Counted from the stretch's first letter, positions 10,483 through 23,840 are shown. The stretch: DNA of 64,000 nucleotides from Diphasiastrum complanatum (GCA_029204225.1 CM055096.1:64965370-65029369), one strand, 5' to 3'. Made by a program: numbers and translations. The notes: generated by a model not told the origin, from the letters alone.

Positions 10483-10773
10483 TCACCACCACGATGACGC
10501 TTTGCCGCGTAAGAACAACATGACACTTTCAATTTTTTTCTCATTAGGAACACCGTGCAGATTGAAGTAACTACTCCACTTGGCCAGCCGGTCCTTGAAG
10601 ACCTCATGTTTCTTCTCCTTCTTCTCGTTCGCATAAACCTCCGATTGAAAACCGAGACTGGGTGAAGACATCAATTTGACTTGATTCAACAAAACCTCCA
10701 TTTGCTGATCTCTCATCTGATTATGATTATTCATATCATTGAGTGCCGTACTCAACTGCTGACAAATCACCAT
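10483..10773 (-). pseudogene. Chromovirus Gag N-terminus
   Basis: 96 residues ending VMLFLRGKASSWW, the typical entry to the gypsy Gag domain; the next base triplet is a stop that interrupts the frame to 10473. The N-terminal part is a short Gln/Met-rich possible coiled coil. Confidence 0.65.
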
Positions 10774-12566
10774 ATAAGATGGCGCACTTGGATTTGCAGC
10801 TTGATTTGAAGTTTCTTGGCCATCTCGATATATCTATCCTGGAAAGTACTAAAGTTAGTTAATATCAGATTAACTCATAGTGAAGTACTGTTGACCAAAA
10901 ACTGACTGAAATTGACTCCAGTTTGGTCAAATCACTATTTTTAGTCAATCTCATAGATATTACAAGAAATTGAAAAAAACTAAAAATTTCAAGTTTTCAC
11001 ACTTAATTTTTTTTAAAATTTCTTTTACGTTTTCTCAAAATTCATAAAAGTCAGTTATTAAGAAATCGAAATCGAAAATTCAATTCACTGTTCAATTCTT
11101 AATTCTACTTTATTAATGTCCCTCAGGCATGCAAGACATACGACATTAAATTGATTTTTTACATTATGGAATTTTACGTAAAAATCCAGTTCTATGGAAA
11201 TTGTCGGCTATAAAATCCAGTTTTGTATCTAACAGTCAGAGTACATGCGTATGACCACTCAAAATAGATCTAAACAACTCATGCTTGTCAGAATCACTCT
11301 GAGAATTCACATGCAGACATTCCATGCAAGCACAGTATCTGAAAATAGGAAATTGTCATGCATGCAATCAGAACAATTGAAAATTTTACCAATTTTGCTC
11401 ACAAAATTGCAAAACTTCAGATGATCATATCTTTGGCTATAGGACACCAAATTGGGTGATGTAAAGCTCAGTACAGAGGGAGACCTAGTGAACAAGACAC
11501 TTGCCATGTCAGCTTGCCACCTAGGATTCACATGTGCGAGTTCAGAATAGCCAATTAACCTATAGGAGGGCGCACTTTTCAAGGCCAATCATCTCAAAAA
11601 ACTTGCAAACACTCAACCAAGCCTAAAAGTGATGATTCAAATAGTCTTAAATGGTCTCTAAGAGTTCCATGAAGCCTTCATACAGATCCTATGAAGTAGT
11701 ATGAGTTGAGAGCCATGAATACTTGATTTTTAGAAGTCAAAATTGCTACAAACTTGATGGAATTGAAACATAAGCCTCTACCCATCAATTTACAGATCTG
11801 ATAGCTCGTTGGGAAGGTAAAAAGAAATACAAATCATGATGAAAAAAGTCTAGAATGATCCCCTTATGAATCTAGAGAAATCCATCCCCCAAAATTCACC
11901 AAAATTGGTCAATTTTTGACTTCCTACAAACCCAATTGCTAGAATTCTTGGCTCTATCTTCTAGGACAGCTTCAAAAGACTATGATTCATCTTTTTCCAG
12001 CTTCAATTGATGATCAACAACCTCCTACCATCCAATTTTATGAAAAAACTAGCAAAAATCATGAATTTCAGCCCTTTCTAGGTTTTTTCACCATGCCCAA
12101 TTGGAAATTAATGGCAAGAACGTTTTTCAAAGCCACATGCAATCCAATATTTAGAGTTATAACCAACCAATTGATCTGATTTTGAATTCTACCCTTCATT
12201 TTTTGCCAAAATCATGGAAAACAAGCCAAATTTGGCCACAAAAGAGCCTAGAATCCAAATACATGGGAAGATCCAACATGCAAACTTAATTTTAACTATT
12301 TCAAAGTGAATTTACTTGCTGGAAATTTCAGATTCATAACTAGTTTTGAGCTACACATGCTAAAACTCCAAAAAAGACACCAAAATTGATTTTCCTAGCA
12401 TAATTCTCCATAAACCATAATGAATTTGAGAGAGATATGGAACATGCAAATTGAATTTGGGAAGATCCACCAACTTGCAACCTTGCTTCTCTCCTTGGAT
12501 GAGAATAATAGTTGAATATCACCAAACTCCAATGAAAAGCACCACCTCTCCAAACTTGTAAGCCTT
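10774..12566 (-). other. Long untranslated leader of chromovirus
   Basis: About 1.8 kb between PBS and gag without a convincing coding region. Frames at 11307-11588, 11982-12179 and 12340-12634 have no recognisable motifs and are treated as chance. Long leaders with packaging signals are common in plant gypsy elements. Confidence 0.5.
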
Positions 12567-12578
12567 GCTCTGATACCA
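12567..12578 (-). promoter_or_regulatory. PBS of chromovirus (initiator tRNA-Met type)
   Basis: The minus strand reads TGGTATCAGAGC, the standard plant PBS complementary to the 3' end of initiator tRNA-Met, directly adjoining the LTR end CTTATAG. Confidence 0.85.
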
Positions 12579-13097
12579 CTATAAGGGAAGCTCCTTAGAT
12601 CCTGCTTACAAATTCCAAACACAAAGGATAACACACTATGGAGAAACTACCCAACCAAGTAGAAGCACCCAATCAATCTTTAGAAGCCTCACCCCCAAGC
12701 CAAGGAACAAGAAGCATGAATGTAGAGTGAGAGCTTGACAATGAATCAAGAACCATGATGAGGAGTAGGGCGAGTTTGGATCCATTATATAGAGCCAAAA
12801 TCATCCTGGGCACTTAGCTATGCATAGCCCTAAGTTTCCTATACATAGATTCACCTGGAATAGAGTCCTATGCATGGACCAACTATTCATAGAATTGCTA
12901 TTGATAACTCTACACATGCATACACTGTCTCATATCTTGTCTAAACTCCATTTAGTGTGTTCTGGGCCTCACAAGGATATTAGTTGCTTTCGGGTCACGT
13001 CCAGAATGACGTGGCATAACTAACAGCTTGTTTCACTAGAGTACTATGTATCCAAGACTAGGAGTATACTGTATCCTATGTACTGGTCATGATAACA
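12579..13097 (-). repeat. 5' LTR of chromovirus (complete)
   Basis: 519 bp. Plus-strand ends are CTATAAGG and GATAACA; minus-strand start TGTTATC, end CTTATAG. A TATA-like ATTATATAGAG at about 12795 lies in the part missing from the other LTR. Followed by target duplication TCCAT (13098-13102). Confidence 0.8.
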
Positions 13098-13980
13098 TCC
13101 ATCATTAGCAAGCATACGTGAAGACATCACAAAATCATAATCATTTGCATCTTGAACATCCAAACCATCATCATCAAGAGTAAGATTACCTTGCTTGTCT
13201 CCTTGATCTCTCTTCTTCTTGTAGCACTCACTTGCAAAGTGTCGTTTAAAGCCACAATAGAAGCACTTGAGCTTTGATCTATTCTTCTTTTTGCCACTTG
13301 AAGAAGCATCTACTTAATCTTTCCCTTTAGACCACTTACTTTTGGTTTTGCCCTTGAATTTGCCCTTTGTGAACATAGCCTCCTCTTGAAGTGTCGATGT
13401 AGATCCACCTCTTGCTTGAAGTCTATATGCTTCATTGATCAAGGTCTTTTGAAAATCCATCAAACTTGGCAAAGTCTTTTGAATAGCAACACTTTGTTAG
13501 TGTGAGCATCCAGCAAGCCATTAAGAATCACCTGATCAAGCTCTTGTTCCTTAATGCTTTCATCAATGCAAGCCAACTCATCATTCAATGCTTTCATCCT
13601 CAAAACAAGAGTATTTGGACTTTCTACATTATTTTGCAACAAGAAAATATTTGCCTTCTTAGAGTCAGAACTCTAGAAGTAGACTTGGATTCATATAGCT
13701 TCTTCAATGAATCCCAAGAATCCAAATATGATGTGCACTTGCCAACTTCCTTGAGATGCTCATTGGTAACATTCATCTTTATCATGTGTAGAGCCTTCTT
13801 GGACCTCTTGTCATACCTCCCTTGATCTTGTTGTATTGCTGGTCTCTCCTCCAAACCTACAACAATATCCAAAACATCATTCATCTCAAGAAGTGATTCC
13901 ATCCTCACTTTCCATAATGAATAGTTACTTGAGGTAAGCCTATCATTGGCTTCCAACATGACTCCAATTGAGGTTGCCAT
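13098..13980 (-). pseudogene. Old copia Gag (UBN2-type) with zinc knuckle
   Basis: Begins at an ATG at 13980 with the copia Gag pattern LTSSNYSLWKVRMESLLE and continues through VTNEHLKEVGKCTSYLDSWDSLKKLYESKS. Further frames at 13642-13460 carry LRMKALNDELACID and QELDQVILNGLLD. At about 13250 there is a zinc knuckle CFYCGFKRHFASEC-like stretch (C-x2-C-x4-H-x4-C). Several frameshifts and stops break it. The C-terminal end is cut by the chromovirus insertion. Confidence 0.75.
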
Positions 13981-14553
13981 GTAGCAATGTCCCGATCTTC
14001 TCTTTCAACATGTTTCAATGCACAAAGCACTCCTTTGAACAACAACAAATGTTTTCAAAAGAAATCACAAAGATTTGAAACTATCTCAACAATTCTCTTC
14101 TAGCACTTATACCAAGCAAATCAACACATAGAATCATGGAATCTTGATCAACCTATGATCTATCCTCAATCTAATGACTTTTGTCACTTTTTAAGATTGA
14201 AACACACTCAAATGAAGTCCAGCAACCTCACTATCTAGAGATCCAATCAAAATTAAGGTTTTGACAAAATCACAAAAAATTGACTATTCCAAATCTATAT
14301 GCAAATGCTGAAAATTTGATACGCAATCTATTAGCCACCACTAAGGCTGGTCCAATGATCCAAAAATTGGCCAAATCCAGTATGTGAAATCAAAAATTGG
14401 AATTGATCAAGTTTGTGAACCTATATAGGATTTTGATCTACAAAAGCAAAAAACTCGATTTTGGTGTAGAATCCCCTCTAGCATGCTCTAGCCTTGATAT
14501 CTTCACCAAATCATTGATAAATATGATTTCCTCCTTCATAACCTGAAACACAA

Positions 14554-14565
14554 GCTCTGATACCA
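14554..14565 (-). promoter_or_regulatory. PBS of old copia element
   Basis: Minus-strand TGGTATCAGAGC immediately after the LTR end CCTTCACA, about 570 bp upstream of the gag ATG. Confidence 0.8.
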
Positions 14566-15182
14566 TGTGAAGGATTTCAGATCATTGATGATCCAATCCA
14601 TGTCCCTGATCTTGGGTTACAAAAGAATATATTCCATCAATTTCACCAGTGTAGAAAATCAACATCGACACACAAAATGAGATGCAAATTCTAATAGAAC
14701 TTGATCAAACATGAATAAAATGATAAAGTACAGTTGTTGTCTGTACAAAACCAGCAAGCTACTGTATTTCACACGTGTGGATCCAAAAATAACAAATATA
14801 GATCATTCTACACATAGAATTGCATGCAATCACAAGTATAGTGCACCACTGGATAGTAGAACCCAAGAGAACCATGTATAAGCATGAATGAGATAGAGAA
14901 GAGAGAAGATATGTCTTTCCACGAGTTACATCTTTTTATAGTAGGTCAAAACCCTATTTGGCCACTTGGCTTTTCCTCCAAAATGCTAACCCTACTATTT
15001 TTGGGTCTAGATATAAAGTACCCAACACTCAAATTTAAATATACTCAAACTCGCCTTCTAACTTTCCCACACTTTCAAAAAGAGTTTATTCAAATGAAAT
15101 TTAGAGTATTGAACTTTGAAAAGTGAAGTTCTAAGTCTAAAATAAAGTTGGCCTCAATTGGCCAAATATGAAAATATAGCAA
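14566..15182 (-). repeat. 5' LTR of old copia element (outer end approximate)
   Basis: Starts at TGTGAAGG next to the PBS. It contains CACACGTGTG (14770-14779) and a TATA-like CTTTTTATAG (about 14931). The outer end is placed near GCA at 15182 by length and TG...CA logic only; no second LTR survives. Confidence 0.45.
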
Positions 15183-15960
15183 ATATGATCAAACTAGTTG
15201 AATCTTTCATAGCCCATGGGTAGGGGTATTTGTTGAGTTCTTGGAACATGCCTAAAATTTGCCATTAGAGTTCCCACAATTTTTTGGCCTCGTTGCCGTA
15301 TTTCCCAGCTCCAATTTTTCACGAATTTTACTTGACGGGTTTTTCCTTCTTTGAGTCGACCTCTTCCAACATTCATGACTAGGGCTCTTCGACAGAACGG
15401 TTCCCCTGAAAAGCACACTCAGCAATGATATATTAATAATAATTGATCCAGTACATGATAAAATTTTAGCATGTTTGTACCAACTATTTTTTTAACTGCC
15501 CAAAAAACCGTAAAATATTTTACTAGCCATTTCTAAGGCTGCAAAATTTTCTCTAACCACAAGCAAATTTAATGCCGATTTTTCTAATAGCTAGGTTTTA
15601 CATGCCGATTTTTTACAATTTACTGAAAATAGGCTTCAATATTAGCCCAATTTTCTGTGCAAAAATATCAGCTAACAAACTGGTTCATCAATAGCAATGG
15701 TGACTTTTGTAATGGTATCTGGTGGCCATTGATTAAGCCCTTGGATTTGGCATAGATATTTAATCAGTAATATCAGTTTCATTGGTACTTGCAATCCACC
15801 TGCTCGTGACCTAACTTACAAATGCTGCCGATTCTAGCAAATTAAGAGAAATGCCCAATTTTTTTACCCATGCATCGAGGGACATGCAAATGCAATAATC
15901 AACAATAATGGTGGAAGATACTTACCGAATCCTTAGTATTGTGTCTAATGTGGTGATATT

Positions 15961-15961
<1 letters not shown>

Positions 15962-15994
<33 letters not shown>
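15962..15994. repeat. (GT)n microsatellite
   Basis: About 16 uninterrupted GT units. Confidence 0.95.
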
Positions 15995-15999
<5 letters not shown>

Positions 16000-18016
16000 A
16001 TCATAGATAAGTGTTTCATATGTCAACTTCAAAATGATATAATAGATCTATGCGAGTTCAGAAATTCATTCGTATATCTAATCGTTCGATACTTAAATTT
16101 TGTAAACAAGATCATGTCTTATGATCTGATAGTGTATCATGCAACAACTATAAAATCTATGAAAGGAAGATTTCTATTGCACATCTACATTCTCAATCAA
16201 GTTCAACCTTGTCAACAATTGATCTACATTTTCAATCACGTTCCTTGTCAACAATTGATCTATCATTCACAGGATCTGATCGTAACATCATTGTATCTCT
16301 CAAAATCTAAGTTCTAATAATAATGGATCTACATGAAAACTTGTGCTTAAGATGTTTGGATCTTTAGATGGATTTGAGTTGTAGGTTCAGCTAATTGATT
16401 TTCACTCATCATTGTAACTACTAATGGATCGGAATTTGGATTGGAAGATAATCTAGCATTGTTCAAGATTTCCAACCAATAAAATTTGATCAAATATGTT
16501 GGAAAGTAATGTAAAAATTCACACATGTGAAAATTTTCTAATGTGTGAAATTGATCTCCTAAGCTTGCCTCATGCACTATAGATCACCTATTGATTGAAA
16601 TCCAAGATCAATGACAAGATCTAAGGCAAAAAGACCATTCTACATGCATTCATTCATTATCAAAAGTTGTTTCACACATGTGGAAGACTTCATGAAATAA
16701 ACTAAGTCCCAACAAGCTCCTCTCCTCGAGTAGAGAGAGAAAATACCATGTTTGGGCTCATCTAGAGAGAGAAGACAATACAAGCAAATTGGCAAATCTC
16801 CAAATTGACTCAAAAACTCATAGATCTCTCATACATTAATGAAGGGAATGAAAGTACATATGAAAACTCATGGAGATCCGTACTTCAATCCTATTGGACC
16901 TCTTAAACATAGCCTCTCTAATCCTCTTGGATGTGTGATGCAACATCCCTCACTTTTGATTGGACCCTTACAACACATCTCTTTCTTAAGATTGGACCCT
17001 TTGACTTTTGCCACCACATAGGGTGCATCACTCATCAAACCTAAAACTGACATGTGTAAGCAACCTAACTAGCTTGAGCTTCATCACAATTGAATTTTGG
17101 CCTAATCATGAAAAAACATGTGTACTTGACCATTTGACCTCTAAAGCCAAAATTGGCCCTTGATGCATTGATGGTGGTGGGTGCCAATCAAATTGACATT
17201 TGGATTGTCCAATCTATGCACTTCAACAAAAATTAGAGCATACAACAATGTACTTCCTTTCTAGAAATAGCTTTGAATTTATTGTTTAACATCTAGAATG
17301 AAGAGAAAATCACCATGACAAGGTTAGAAAAATAGATAAAAGAATAGATAAATTTAATACATAAACTTTTCTTGTCCCTTACTCTCCTATGTGATATCAA
17401 AGGTAAGGGTGAGCCTTCATCACATTGCAAGGTTTCTGACTACCAGCATGGCGCCAGATTGAAATTCAAAATGTGTCGTCGGATTCTGAGATATGTCATT
17501 TTTCAACACCCATGTGAACGTTGACATAGATGTTAGAAGATGATGTTCATGTGTAATGCTAAAAACTTGATGTGAGAATTTGACTGATTTTAATCAATGT
17601 CATAATTTGACACTTCATGTAGTTTTTTGATGGATAGAGAGCATTTTTAAGATCCTTCAAAAACCATCCAGACGAATTTTTTAGGGTTTTCAGTCCTGAT
17701 GGAATTCGACGAATTTTCACTAGTGTCGGAATTCGACACTTACTACAATTTTCCAACGGAGAGCATTTCAAGATCCGTCGAGAAACGTTCGACATCTGTT
17801 CGATAGATTTTTTTAGGGTTTTTTTAATGACAGATTTCAACGCATTTTATATGTTACGAAATGACAATCCAAGGTACAGTAAAATAAAATATATATTATT
17901 GTTATTTGCGCATTGTTTATGCACATGTTCTTTTTGAAGAGAGGACCTGATGGAAATCAATTAGCGATGGAGAGGAATTGATGCAGATCAATTAGGGATG
18001 TCAAAATGAGGTTATA

Positions 18017-18038
18017 CTCTCTCTCTCTCTCTCTCTCT
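18017..18038. repeat. (CT)n microsatellite
   Basis: Eleven CT units. Confidence 0.95.
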
Positions 18039-20712
18039 GTTGAAATTTTAAGTGTTGCATCAAGATGCCGTTCCAGAGGCACAGGGTTCCGAAACGAGCG
18101 TTTTGGAACCCAAAAAGAAAACTTCCTAAATAATATACACATTGAGTTTTGATAAATTGTTAGTGTTCTATTCAACCTAAGGTTCAATGTGAAAATGTCA
18201 AAATCGTGCTTGATCTAGGCCAATTTCATGTACATATTAAAATGTCCCCCAAGACCTCCAATTGGATTGAGCTCCAAGAACACAATAAGGGAGTGCAGTG
18301 GACAAAACCATCCCAACCAAACCTAGACCATCCGATCTAGCCCCCAAGCACTAGGGAGTTTGGAAAATCACAACTAAAAAAAATCACAATGATAGTAAGC
18401 GCTTACCAATCCGAAAGCATAACGGCCGCAGACTCTCAATGAATCCTATGGACACAGGTGAGGGTATATATAGAGAGTAGCACCCACCCTACCTGCCCAT
18501 GCATTGAGTCCACATGTAAGCATGCTATCAACTCATGCCTAACTCCCATGCATGAACACTACATGTAGGTACCCCTAACTCATAATAGCAAAGACCCATG
18601 CATAGACACAGTGCATGTACATCCTATCCCATACTAGGATGCAACACACATGCCTATATCGCATGTAGGCATAGCCCATGGTCCTACTTAGCTATTATTC
18701 GAATTAGGCCTGGCCCCTACGTCTAAGACAACCCCCCAATGGTACAAACTCCCATTACGGCCGTAACTGATATCATGATTACACATGTGTGGAGCCTATT
18801 CCCACGTGTGAATTAGATACATTTATCATTTAGATCAATCATTTAGATCTATTGGCTAAAATGGCCAAAATCTAGTTTTCTAGCTTATATGCCACATGGC
18901 ACCTTTCTATTGGTCGAATGTGCTATATCTTGAGATTAAGATTGATCTCCCACTTGCAGAGGTCTTCTCACACGTGTGGAAAGATTAGTAGAAGTTGAGT
19001 TTAGACTTGTAGAAGATTTTTGTTTAAGTTCCTATAAGTTAGGAAAATCACTGAAAATCAAGGAGGTGCCTTAAATCTTGGAAGTCATGGACCATGTGCC
19101 TAGTTTGATGTGATTGATGGATCCTTTGGTGACTAAGCATCTTCACACGTGTTGGACCTGATGAATCAGTAGCAGCTCGATATCCTTTCATGTACATAGA
19201 GAGCCTCATTTGGCTTGAATTGGCTAATGAAGTGAAATCTTGGTTTTGGGAGCAATTTTGAGCAATTAACACTTGCACTTTTTTTAGAAGGTTTACGTAG
19301 ATGAATATTCACGTTTAATTGAATCCTTGAGAACTTGGTCAATCAGTGAATGTTGTCCACAGTAACATTGCTTTTAAAAACCAAATCAAAATTCTAAATG
19401 AAGGCAAAAACAAAAATCATACTTGGGATTGCGCAAGGTAAGGCCCAAGGCCTCAAACTAAGAAGCCAAAACGTCTCTTAGAAAGAAAAGTAAAAAAGAA
19501 CAATATGATTTTTTTGAGACAAATTATTTCTTTTTTGGAGAAGATTAAAAAACATAATGTAATAACGAGGTTGTATACATCTAGTGGAAACATATAGTTC
19601 TTCTTGATTTATTTAAATGAAGTCAATCACTTCATCAATCCAAAAAGAATGCTAGTCGATGTTTTCATAATCTAAAATTGCAATTAGACTTCCAACTTGG
19701 AATTCATCTAGGAGATACAATAGGCACATTTGGAGAGGAAGACCTAATAGGCCACTACAATCCTTAATCGAGTTTGCATCACCTAAATTGACTTAGTCAA
19801 TCTTCTGTTCCTCAAAAAGGTTATCCAACAATGTTGGTTGAATTTGTTAGAATGATTGCACACCAGTTGAATAGATGATGTTAGAGTTGTATTTTGATAG
19901 GCCATGATTTTGCAATGCCCATGTTCAATAAATTGATTTTTTGTTCCTCAAAAAGGTCAATCCACCAACGATTGAATTCATCAAAATATTAATAAATTGT
20001 TTGTATGGTAGATGTTAAAAATTTCAATGCAACAAATGCATCAACCAAATGCTTTTTTCTCTAAGCCTTTCATTCTAGCAAGTTACCATGTCAAAGAGTT
20101 GGAATATTATTTTTCCCACAATATCATATTACCAAATTTATTGTTCTTTGTCACGATAGCAATAAGCTATTGTGACAATTTGCTAATAGCTGAGGTTTTA
20201 CTTTTAAGTGAGTTTGAGCATTGAAATGAATTTTTTAGACTTTTATTACTTCTTCTAAAATGCAATCTTTTCTACCAATTTGAATGCCCTACGTAAGTCA
20301 AAGCTTCTCATGATGTATCAATCACCTTGTTTTTTCTTTAAACAAGGTGATTTGGTGCTAAAATCTAGTGTCATTTATTTGTGCAATGTAGGGATGCTAA
20401 TAAAATCAAAAGTATATCATAATAATGACACATTTGGTTTAAGAGTGCTCAATTAAACACTACTTTGTAGTACTTGTGAATAAGGCTACTTTCACATGCA
20501 TGTGGGATGCAAGTGCTATGGCCACTCCACTTAACCCCCAATATCACTCTGGTTCTCAAAAGAATGTGAGGTCCGCATGGTGACCCCTTTTCACCCTTTT
20601 CACACAAAGAGACTAAGACACCACAACCCCATCTTCACAATCTTCATAGCCAAGTGATGATCCTTTCTTTTTCTAACTTCCATTTCTTATTAACCTCCAT
20701 ATACAAGACATA

Positions 20713-22738
20713 GGTCTTTGAAGAACCTAACAGTGTTCGGGTGCATTGCCTACGCACGAATCCCAAAAGACACAAGGAAGAAATTGAACTTCCAAGGTCT
20801 CAAGACCATCCCGATCTGATATACTTCTTCTGATAACACCTACAAGCTGTACGATCCTGATACCCAGCAAATCTTGTATAGTCGGGATACAGTCTTTATC
20901 AAGGATCAATTTGTCGACCTCAAAGGCAAGGATATTGCTCAAGAAGAACCTACATCTCCTGCCATTGACATGACAGTCTGAGCTTCTGGCTCAGGCATGT
21001 CTATTGTTGACCCACTTCGAGACAATGAATCAGACAAAGATGTTGCTGCTTCTTAGCAACAAGTCGTAGGAGCGGTTCATCAGTTGAATCATCCCAGAAG
21101 ATCAAGCCGAGTGCGCACACAGCCCACAAGATATACTCCTGAGTCTGCCTGTCTCTTAATGCAGGAACCGACGACAATTGAAGAGGCACTCAGCCAACCA
21201 GACTCTGATCTTTGGAGAGAAGCCATGGACAGAGAGTATTCCTCTCTGATCAAGAATCAGACATGGTCATTAGTCGAAGCTCCTATTGGCTGCAATCTTA
21301 TTGATTGCAAATGGATCTTTAAGATCAAATATAATGCCAACGGATTGATCGAAGGAAGGCTAGACTAGTAGCATGAGGATTCACCCAGATCCCAAATGTC
21401 GACTACAGTGAGACTTTTAGTCCAGTCGTCAAACATTTGTCGATCCAAATGCTCTTGTCTTATATTGCAGCTGTCGACCTCGAAGTACATCAACTTGATG
21501 TACAAACAGCCTATCTGAACGGAGTCATACAAGAAGATATCTACATGATCTAGCCCGAAGGATATGTTCCGGAAGGCATGAAGAATCATGTATGTAAACT
21601 CCACAAAGCACTGTATGGCTTGAAACAGCCTGCAAGAGCTTGGTTTCAGAGGATCAACACATTCCTCATTGAACAAGGATTCAAACCAAGCACCGCTGAT
21701 TGCAACTTTTATTCAAAGTCAGTGCAGCAATCCTTCATTATCATCACCTTGTACGTTGATGATACGTTGCTCTTCAGAAACAATACCAAAATGGTCAAGG
21801 ATGCAAAATAGATGTTGTTCTTAGAATTTGTCATGACTGATCTGGGCGAATTTCACTTCTGTCTTGGAATTTAAATCCACAGAGACAGAGCAAATCGACT
21901 GATTTACATCACTCAACAAAGGTATCTTCACAATGTTCTTAACAGATACAATTTGATGAATTGTCACCAATGGATCCAGGCCTGCATTTGTCGAAAGGAC
22001 CAATGTCCCCAGACCAAGCAGGAAGAGGAGCAGATGAGAGAATATCTGTATCGATCGATACTTGGATCTCTCATGTACGCAATGGTCTGTACAAGGCCAG
22101 ATATCTCTTTTGTTGTAAGCTCACTCAGCCAATATATGGCTAATCCTGGCATTACCCATGGGAAGGCTCTTATTCGAGTCATGAGATATATTCGAGCTAC
22201 CGTGGACCAGTGCATCTGCTATGGAGATGTCAGCAATGACAATCTTGATCAGCTCAGTGGCTATTCTGATGCAAGCTAGGGAGGAGATGCAGACAATCGT
22301 AAATCCAAATTTGGATTTACATTCTTCTCCAACGGCGGTCCTATTTCGTGGAACAGTCATAAGCAAACCTCTATCGCACTTTCTTCTACTGAAGTAGAAT
22401 ACATTGTTGTTTCTCAATCTATTAAGGAAGCGTTTTGGTTGAGAAATTTGCTGTCAGACATCAATTTGTATCAATACAGCCCTACAATTTTATTTTGTGA
22501 TAACCAAAGTGCTATTGCCTTATCGGCCAACCCTAGATTTCATTCTAGGAGTAAGCACATTGAGATCAAATATCACTACATCAGGGGCAAAGTTCTCGAC
22601 AGGGAGGTAGGCTTAACGTACTGCATAACGTTGGACATGGTTGCAGACATTTTCACGAAAGCACTCAGTATTAGTGCACACAACAAATTCTGTGCATTTC
22701 TCAGTCTGAAGATCAAGGCATTCACAGATCCAGATTAA
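20713..22738 (+). pseudogene. Copia integrase end, reverse transcriptase and RNase H
   Basis: Plus-strand copia 3' half. Starts in the post-integrase motif VFGCIAYARIPKDTRKK, then a Ser/Arg linker (PRRSSRVRTQPTRY), the RT start EAMDREYSSLIKNQTWSLV and CKWIFKIKYNANG, DVQTAYLNGVIQEDIYM, LHKALYGLKQPARAWF, the catalytic box TLYVDDTLLF, TRPDISFVVSSLSQYM, and RNase H motifs SSTEVEYIVVS and DNQSAIALSANPRFHSRSKH. It ends at TAA 22738, just before the PPT. At least five stops or frameshifts (for example about 21368, 21552, 21811, 21875, 22279) break the frame. Gag, protease and the integrase core are absent. It is a truncated, dead element. Confidence 0.85.
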
Positions 22739-22746
22739 GGGGGGGG
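22737..22746 (+). promoter_or_regulatory. Polypurine tract of copia element
   Basis: AAGGGGGGGG immediately before the LTR start TGTTGGA. Confidence 0.8.
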
Positions 22747-23187
22747 TGTTGGATTTACTCCTTCTACTCTCCTAAATCCCATTTTTAATCTGCCTCCATT
22801 CTTGCTGCATATTTACTAACATTGTCACCGCGACAGCCTACATATTTACACACAAATTTGCACAGACGAATAAAAGGCAAAAGAATTGCGAACACTGTGT
22901 TTTTACACAGGCTATGGTGACAGGCAAAAAGGGGACTCTATCCTACAGAATGCCGAAGGTGCCCTAAAAGCTAAGGCACCCTGTAAATCTTATCTTAAGG
23001 CCATTCGTAAGAGTGACCCACTTTTCGCATCATCACCAACGTTCACTTCAGCACTGGCTGACGTCGCACCCTTTTACGCTCACTCCATACAGTTGCGCTA
23101 ACAGATTGGACAACGATTGCAGCCACCCACGATCTCCTACAAACAGCACATCCACTCTGTACTTTCACATCTGCACACCTGTAATAT

Positions 23188-23240
<53 letters not shown>

Positions 23241-23840
23241 TGGACACCATTCAAGAGATGATGATGATCAGATGATCAAGTGAGAGAAGAAGAGACTAAG
23301 AGAAGAGGTTTCATTCCTCATTACAGACAAAATAAGCTTTGTAGGGCATGCGGTTTCGTTCGCTATTGTATTGTGCTCTACTGCATTATTAACATGTATA
23401 CATGATATATTTAATTTGCTACAGCTCTTTGATCTGCATTCCGATTTGTGTTAATATTGCTATGCTTGTTCTTCATTTTGTCTGATCTTTCTAGTTGTTC
23501 TTTTTGGTAGTAGATGATTAACTTTTAGTCTCGTCTTTCGCGAATCATTCGCGACTAATTATCAGTCGAGCACAGTCTAGCTCTTCATGAATCATTTGTG
23601 ACATATAATTTTTCTTGCAATTCGTGACAACTTATTCATCTAGCGCTTCATCCATTAAATGTTTGGCTGCGTAATCTAGAATGACCGTGATTCCTATCAC
23701 TAAAGTTCTGTTCATTCTGATAGGCGTAGTCATGCTTTCGGAGAGAGTCATTTAGCTCATTCCATTGCGCACGAACATTTTTTGTTCGAGTTCGTTTCTC
23801 GTTCATGTTCGTCATTTATTCTCCCCCTCTCTCTCCAACA
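22747..23840 (+). repeat. 3' LTR of copia element
   Basis: 1094 bp with perfect 7-bp inverted ends TGTTGGA...TCCAACA. Contains a (TA)n run at 23192-23238. The 5' partner is lost with the rest of the element. Confidence 0.8.
23192..23238. repeat. (TA)n microsatellite within the LTR
   Basis: About 23 uninterrupted TA units. Confidence 0.95.

Larger units (their letters stand above)
6535..13097 (-). mobile_element. Ty3/gypsy chromovirus, defective
   Basis: A 6563-bp element on the minus strand with both LTRs, PBS, PPT and target duplications (TCCAT). Order in element direction: 5' LTR 13097-12579, PBS 12578-12567, long leader, gag, protease, a deleted RT, RNase H, integrase with C-terminal chromodomain, PPT 6858-6845 and 3' LTR 6844-6535. 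The chromodomain after the integrase defines a chromovirus (Tekay/CRM/Reina/Galadriel group; clade not resolved). Several stops, a missing RT core, an inserted tRNA-like sequence and a shortened 3' LTR show it is inactive. Confidence 0.85.
2680..14565 (-). mobile_element. Old Ty1/copia element (host of two nested insertions)
   Basis: Minus-strand copia internal region broken by two younger elements. Reading leftwards it comprises a tRNA-Met-type PBS (14554-14565), leader, gag (13980-13098), [gypsy insertion 13097-6535], protease/pre-integrase (6534-6126), [LTR-element insertion 6125-3215] and an integrase start with an internal deletion (3214 to about 2690). RT and RNase H are missing; the element is cut off near 2680. 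Both insertion sites are flanked by target duplications, and the copia frame matches across each empty site, which shows that the three pieces are one element. Coding sequence contains stops, so it is dead. Confidence 0.8.
15183..20700. other. 5.5 kb without a supported gene
   Basis: AT-rich, apparently repeat-derived sequence. It contains a (GT)n run (15962-15994), a (CT)n run (18017-18038), extended CACRTGTG palindromes (16673, 18781, 18969, 19144) and an LTR-like stretch with TATATATAGAGAG (about 18465). Frames of up to 117 codons have no recognisable domains. I see no RNA gene here. Confidence 0.5.

Noticed and set aside
15964-16317. 117-codon ORF beginning in the (GT)n run
   Set aside because: The N-terminus is translated microsatellite (VCVCVC) and the rest has no recognisable features.
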